In this document: piece after piece, positions 43,244-47,445 of the stretch
Position numbering within the stretch: the stretch's first letter is position 1
How the letters are laid out: every line of letters begins with the position of its first letter
IMG/VR virus record: IMGVR_UViG_3300021964_009065
Coordinates: 1 to 47,445 of that record
Length of the DNA stretch: 47,445 bases
Source of the DNA: a virus
Reading direction: 5' to 3' (one strand)
Notes under the pieces: model-generated
The model's database searches: none
What the model was told of the DNA's origin: nothing
What the model saw: the letters and a program-made list of their open reading frames with translations, nothing else
Translations under genes and position numbers: made by a program

Positions 43244-43757
43244 GTAATCCACCCTCCATTTGTTTTTCAAATATTTCTTCTTGCTCTTGTAATGTTACCA
43301 TTACTGTATCTGGACTATTAACTAAATGCTCTTTATAAAGTTTATTATTAGCTTTAACTTCATTAATATAATCTCTCATTTCTAAAAATTGCTCATCTTC
43401 AACATTTAAAGCAGCAGATAGTTTTTCTAAAAGTTGTTCTTGAACTTCTAATCTTTTATAGATTCCATACATATTATCAATTTTTGCTTGAGCTGCATTA
43501 TCAATTGCAGATTCATACATAGTAACCGGTATATTTTGTAAATCTTCTATTTTAAAATTATCATATGTACCTATAAGTCTTTGTGTATCTAAATCAATTT
43601 CTACTTCTGTGTATACATAATAATCATGATTTAATTTGCTCATGTCTTCTTCTGGCTGAGCTAACGCAATAAATTCACCGGTAATTTTATTAAATGATGC
43701 AAGCATTTTTTGCTTTCCGGTAGGAATTGCATCCATAAGTAATTTTGTAAAATTCAT
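43182..43757 (-). CDS. Fibre-region protein with long helices
   Basis: A 191-residue, mostly helical protein (MNFTKLLMDAIPTGKQKMLASF at the start, long Glu/Lys-rich helices from about 80 to 170). The N-terminal 60 residues look beta-structured, the rest coiled. No family recognised; might be a fibre chaperone or attachment protein. Its C-terminal 62 nt overlap the oxygenase gene and encode the latter's ribosome site (MEGG codons). Confidence 0.7.
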   Translation of the reverse strand: MNFTKLLMDAIPTGKQKMLASFNKITGEFIALAQPEEDMSKLNHDYYVYTEVEIDLDTQRLIGTYDNFKIEDLQNIPVTMYESAIDNAAQAKIDNMYGIYKRLEVQEQLLEKLSAALNVEDEQFLEMRDYINEVKANNKLYKEHLVNSPDTVMVTLQEQEEIFEKQMEGGLHEAVGDMPTLTPKLMDTPAV

Positions 43758-43766
43758 ATTATTCCT

Positions 43767-44888
43767 TTATAGTCTAGTTGACGCGATTAATACCCAACTA
43801 CCTGTTGAAGATCTTTTAAGATATAGACGTCTTTCATTAACATTTCTTACAGCACCACCATTACCATAATAGTAACTCTCATTAAAATTATAATTCATAG
43901 CAATAACTGTGCCGGCCGGATATGCAGTACTATTATAATTACCATAAGTAGCTGCTGGATTACTAGTCGTACCTACCCATATAACATCAGGAATTCCTGC
44001 AATTGCAGAGTCAACGTATGATTTAGTTGCTGCATGTAAACTTGATGTTGGGTTTGCATTTAATGTCAAATACCCAGTCATTGTACCACCAGATAGAGGA
44101 ACTTTTTCGTTAACTCTATTCATTGTTGCTATTGTTTGGAAATTTTCGTTTGGAAGTAATAGTGTTACTGTACTACCCGATGCTATTGGTGATGCCTGAA
44201 ATTGAACCTTTTTGGTTGGGTCAGTATTATCTCTAATTGTAAGTAAACTATCAACAAATTCATGGTTACCTGACCAGTAAAAATCTGCAGATGAAATAGA
44301 CACAGAACCACCTAATGAAACAGCCTCGCCATCAATTGTAATAGAACTATTAACAAGTTTATTATTTTCTATAGAACCTGCTAACATTGTATTTGTAACA
44401 GTGCCCGTATCTCCTGTAGTAACAAGTGTACCACTTATATCTGGAACTGTAATTGTTCTATCAGTTGTAGGATCAGTAACAAGCATTGTAACTTCAAAGT
44501 CATTTGCTTGTCCTTCAAAGATAATAGCTTCACCAGTGTCTAAGTAAACGTTACCAGCAATGAGGTTAGCTCTAACAGTATTTGCTGTAAAGTCGCCATT
44601 ACCATCTCGGTAAACTACAGTGTTTGGAGTATTATTGGTATCAGATGCAAGTACAATACTTGGATCACCATTAACACCATCTCCATTTGTAATACTAATA
44701 CCATTTCCAGATACTTGCAAGGTTCTAGCTACAGAAGACTCATCTCCATTTGTACTTACAGCTAAGCCAGATTGTGTAGGAAAATTAAGTTTCTCATGAA
44801 CTTCAGTATCAATATTTAGAAAGTTGTCATCAATCTCTTGGTTTGTAAGAGGAGATCCTTTAACTAGTCTATACGTTATGTTGGCCAT
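43767..44888 (-). CDS. Fibre protein with KGSPLT N-terminus
   Basis: A 373-residue fibre protein starting MANITYRLVKGSPLTNQEIDDNF, the N-terminal type also present at 39874 and 40978. The middle carries fibre modules, for example TDRTITVPDISGTLVTTGDTGTV and KLVNSSITIDGEAVSLGGS, a phage fibre linker. MTGYLTLNANPTSSLHAATKSYVDSAIAGIP near residue 280 is a common fibre motif. The end forms a short beta domain (VIWVGTTSNPAATYG ... RRLYLKRSSTGSWVLIAS). Probably a side or short fibre, encoded after the large structural protein. Confidence 0.83.
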   Translation of the reverse strand: MANITYRLVKGSPLTNQEIDDNFLNIDTEVHEKLNFPTQSGLAVSTNGDESSVARTLQVSGNGISITNGDGVNGDPSIVLASDTNNTPNTVVYRDGNGDFTANTVRANLIAGNVYLDTGEAIIFEGQANDFEVTMLVTDPTTDRTITVPDISGTLVTTGDTGTVTNTMLAGSIENNKLVNSSITIDGEAVSLGGSVSISSADFYWSGNHEFVDSLLTIRDNTDPTKKVQFQASPIASGSTVTLLLPNENFQTIATMNRVNEKVPLSGGTMTGYLTLNANPTSSLHAATKSYVDSAIAGIPDVIWVGTTSNPAATYGNYNSTAYPAGTVIAMNYNFNESYYYGNGGAVRNVNERRLYLKRSSTGSWVLIASTRL

Positions 44889-45075
44889 CTGTTATCCGTT
44901 CCATTTGTTGTTCTAATTTATTTATTTTCTCTATAAGAATATCAATTGACTTTTCTCTTTCTTTTAAAGCTCTTCTAATAGATCTGTGCTGTCTTAGTTT
45001 AGATTTATCTGTTTCTAAAACAGCACCATTATTAGTGTCTTTAACAAGAGTTTCGTTTTCAACTTTAATTTTCAT
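44869..45075 (-). CDS. Small coiled-coil protein
   Basis: A 68-residue protein with a charged helix from about residue 25 to 62 (HRSIRRALKEREKSIDILIEKINKLEQQMERI), a probable coiled coil. It overlaps the preceding structural gene by one base and the fibre gene by 20 nt. Likely an oligomerising connector or chaperone; no family recognised. Confidence 0.7.
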   Translation of the reverse strand: MKIKVENETLVKDTNNGAVLETDKSKLRQHRSIRRALKEREKSIDILIEKINKLEQQMERITDGQHNV

Positions 45076-47445
45076 TAGCTATCCAATGCAATAATTCTTA
45101 AATCGCGTAATTTAGGAGAAAACTGTTTTTGATCCGATAACATTACAATTTTAATTTGGAATGTATTAAATCTTGTTGAAATTGGATTATCATTAGGAAT
45201 TCCAAAATTACCAAAAGCATTAGGAGGGAAGAACCTATGCTCTTTAAAATCAAAATTATTAATTGATGATGGTACTACATTTTCTAATGACATTTCTACC
45301 CAATTTTCATCCGTAATTGGTGTAACTTCTCCTGAAGGCAATGTTCTATAATATACTTTTACATCAGTTGATCCAGGTTTATTAATATCAACAGTTACAT
45401 TAATATTTGAAGCATCAAAACCATCAGCTAGATTAATTGGTTTAGTTATATATTTTGCTAATGCATTTCCACCAGAAGATATTCCTGCCTCAGTTAATAC
45501 GCTAGGATTATTAATTGTATTTTCTGTAACAATAATTGCTAATGATTTAGCATCAATCATTGGTGAAACAATACCACTATTTGATGTTAATCTTGCTCTT
45601 AAGCGAAGTGTTGGTCCACCACCTGCATTTGCAGCAGCGTCTAATTTTAATAATCTTGTATATTCAATATCCTGGTTTATATCAATTAATGCAAATTCAG
45701 GATCATAAGTACCAGAATTAGTATATGCTGCTGCATACCATGTAATATCAGTTCCATCCGGAGTAGCTGCATTTGCATTAGCAAATATTGCATGGTAATC
45801 TTTAACTGTTGCAGGGTCTTGAATTTCAAATTCAGCTGTACCAGTTAATGCAAATGATGCTCTTCTAATTACAAATTTAAGATCTTTATTCTGATCTGCT
45901 TCCCATGTAGAAGCATTTTGTGACTTGAATAATGACCCAGCATATGGCTGTTTATCAACTTTAACTGTTCCATCTAATGATGTTTCTCCCATTTCTGCAA
46001 TAAACACTTCATATTCTTGTGTATTGGCAATTAATGTAATTGCATATTCTCCTGGAGTTAAATGAACTGCAGGGAATTCAAATTTAGTAGGAAGATCTCC
46101 ATCAGGATCTGCAATTACATCTTGTGGTTTCTTAACTGCTACAGCAAATGGTATTGTTGTTGTTTGTGCTTCTGGATATCCATTTACAGTTCTTCTAATT
46201 TCCATTGTGATTGGTACTGTATTTGATTTATTTCTAAAGAATACATCAATAGAAGAAATATGCATACCTTGTGGATAAGCATTGGCGTCAATTAAAAATG
46301 ATTGCGCAACAGGATCAGCCCAGAATCTTCTACCACGTCTTTCAATAACTCGTTGGTTTTGTATAGCGCGGGTTGTTAAAATATTTTCTTGTTTATCTTG
46401 TAATAAACCAACCGCAGTATATTTAGCTTCTCCAATAGAGTCTTGTGCTTCAACATCATTAGTACTACTATTAATTAATCTAAATGTTCTTTCTCCAGTT
46501 CTAAATGTTTCTGCTGGGATATCAAATAATACACCAATATTACCATATTCATCTGGTACAATAGCATCACCAGCATTATAGGTAGTAACAGCAGTAACTT
46601 CAGCTACTCCTCCATTGGCTCCAATAATGAAATCACCTATGGTAATTGATGTAGTTTCATTAAATACGGTTAATAATCGTCTTTGAAGTGATGGTAATTG
46701 GCCAGCAGTTGCTGAGGTAATATCAGAATAGATTGCTGTCTCTGCAGTTCCAATAATTGAACCAGTAACCGATCCAGATCTTATAGTTAATCCTTCATAA
46801 ATTCCTTTAGTGTCATCAAATAAATCTCCACTTTCATGTCTTACTTCAATAACTGTTAGTGGTGTTAAATTTGAATCAATTGAAGTATTTTCCATATAAC
46901 CATATAAACGTGATAATGGTTTAAATGAATTACCAATTGCTAACACTTGATTATTTCTTATAAATGGAATAAATTGAATATCAACTACATTATTACCAAG
47001 ACTAGATGTCTGTGATGATAGCACGTTTTGTTGTACTGATGCAGAAGTACTTGTAACTCTCACAGCATTACCAGATCCAGTAAATCTATTAATAATTAAG
47101 TCAGCAGCATCAGGTAATTGCACATCAACAATTTGATTAACTGCAGGTAGTTGGTTTGTATCAACCCACTGATCAAATGATGGCTCTAAATTAATAAACC
47201 CAGCAAATCGAATAACATTAAATGGGTTAACATTAATAAATGTTGTTGCTAACTTTTGTGTAATAGCATCAGTTTCAGAATATTGTAAAGTTATTGAATC
47301 ACTGCGTTTTTCTGTATTAGTTAATGTTCCTGTATTAAAATAATGAAATTCTGTAGTAAATGGCGCACGTAATTCTTGATTAATAGGATCAATTGCAGCA
47401 TTAAAATCAGCATCAGCAGGCTGGGCAATTGAATTATTATTGTAG
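45075..47445 (-). CDS. Large virion structural protein, 5' end outside window
   Basis: The reading frame is open without a stop from 45075 to the window edge, so at least 790 residues are present and the true start lies upstream. It shows features of marine T4-like structural proteins: RVIERRGRRFWADPVAQSF, DANAYPQGMHISSIDVFFRN, the loop FRTGERTFRLINSSTNDVEA and the late region LDAAANAGGGPTLRLRAR. A GDFIIGANGGVAEV insertion resembles the GATA-type insertion in gp13. Proteins of this type are often labelled DUF4815-containing virion proteins; that domain would lie upstream. Probably a baseplate or fibre-attachment component. Confidence 0.82.
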   Translation of the reverse strand, partial: YNNNSIAQPADADFNAAIDPINQELRAPFTTEFHYFNTGTLTNTEKRSDSITLQYSETDAITQKLATTFINVNPFNVIRFAGFINLEPSFDQWVDTNQLPAVNQIVDVQLPDAADLIINRFTGSGNAVRVTSTSASVQQNVLSSQTSSLGNNVVDIQFIPFIRNNQVLAIGNSFKPLSRLYGYMENTSIDSNLTPLTVIEVRHESGDLFDDTKGIYEGLTIRSGSVTGSIIGTAETAIYSDITSATAGQLPSLQRRLLTVFNETTSITIGDFIIGANGGVAEVTAVTTYNAGDAIVPDEYGNIGVLFDIPAETFRTGERTFRLINSSTNDVEAQDSIGEAKYTAVGLLQDKQENILTTRAIQNQRVIERRGRRFWADPVAQSFLIDANAYPQGMHISSIDVFFRNKSNTVPITMEIRRTVNGYPEAQTTTIPFAVAVKKPQDVIADPDGDLPTKFEFPAVHLTPGEYAITLIANTQEYEVFIAEMGETSLDGTVKVDKQPYAGSLFKSQNASTWEADQNKDLKFVIRRASFALTGTAEFEIQDPATVKDYHAIFANANAATPDGTDITWYAAAYTNSGTYDPEFALIDINQDIEYTRLLKLDAAANAGGGPTLRLRARLTSNSGIVSPMIDAKSLAIIVTENTINNPSVLTEAGISSGGNALAKYITKPINLADGFDASNINVTVDINKPGSTDVKVYYRTLPSGEVTPITDENWVEMSLENVVPSSINNFDFKEHRFFPPNAFGNFGIPNDNPISTRFNTFQIKIVMLSDQKQFSPKLRDLRIIALDS

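Noticed and set aside
47123-47445. Start of the large structural gene at 47123 (GTG)
   Set aside because: The frame continues without a stop to the window edge with sensible protein sequence (for example NPFNVIRFAGFINLEPSFDQ), so the GTG at 47123 is internal and the gene is truncated by the window.
1-47445. tRNA genes, CRISPR arrays, insertion sequences, integrase or attachment sites
   Set aside because: I looked for cloverleaf-type sequences with a GGTTCGAATCC-like arm, regularly spaced repeats, and transposase or integrase motifs and saw none. Gaps between genes are nearly all below 75 nt.

Overview
The window is a 47.4-kb piece of a T4-like contractile-tailed phage (Straboviridae/Kyanoviridae-type myovirus). 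Every credible gene lies on the minus strand, so transcription runs from high to low coordinates. The order gp13-gp14-gp15-gp17-gp18-gp19-gp20-(gp67)-(gp68)-gp21 at 10360 down to 1 is the T4 head-neck-tail order. The DNA is very AT-rich. Several fibre starts (a KGSPLT..E(L/I)D.NF motif), the large structural protein at the right edge and the compact gene set resemble marine T4-like phages of cyanobacteria or SAR11. The host cannot be fixed from this window, because no photosynthesis genes or tRNAs are present.

Layout in transcription order. (1) 47445-38466 holds a large virion structural protein (5' end outside the window), a coiled-coil small protein, three fibre proteins with the KGSPLT-type start (two of them with tail-collar domains), a 2OG-Fe(II) oxygenase and several small fibre-associated proteins. 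(2) 38465-28406 holds four very long, Ser/Thr/Gly-rich repetitive tail-fibre proteins. (3) 28386-15561 holds a compact island of 17 genes (16 recognisable, plus a 31-residue gene) for making and decorating glycans. It encodes glycosyltransferases, FkbM methyltransferases, a radical SAM protein, an acetyltransferase, a cytidylyltransferase-cupin fusion, two sulfotransferases, an APS kinase, a carbamoyltransferase, an SGNH hydrolase and a HAD phosphatase. (4) 15526-10400 holds a short fibre protein, two paralogous spike-like proteins and two small proteins. (5) 10360-1 holds the neck, terminase, sheath, tube, portal, prohead core and prohead protease genes.

Regulation: T4-type late promoter boxes (TATAAATA on the minus strand) lie at seven intergenic sites, in front of gp19, gp18, gp13, the 14966-15526 fibre gene, the 28406-30478 fibre gene (two boxes in tandem), the 32576-35659 fibre gene and the 38693-39028 gene. 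None lies in an intergenic site of the glycan island, whose genes mostly overlap by 1-4 nt (ATGA or TAATG junctions). The island is therefore probably read late as the continuation of the fibre transcript that starts at the double box near 30518-30533.

Most interesting points: the glycan island sits inside the fibre locus and is flanked by 62-bp perfect direct repeats belonging to fibre genes (15297-15358 and 29865-29926), which suggests a recombination-exchangeable cassette. The island appears to carry its own sulfation route (APS kinase plus two candidate PAPS-dependent sulfotransferases). A 31-residue gene with a good ribosome binding site is hidden between the carbamoyltransferase and a sulfotransferase. 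Related Gly/Ser-Tyr beta repeats are inserted in two different structural proteins (gp14 and gp18). All functions are read from sequence motifs and gene order; no database search was run.
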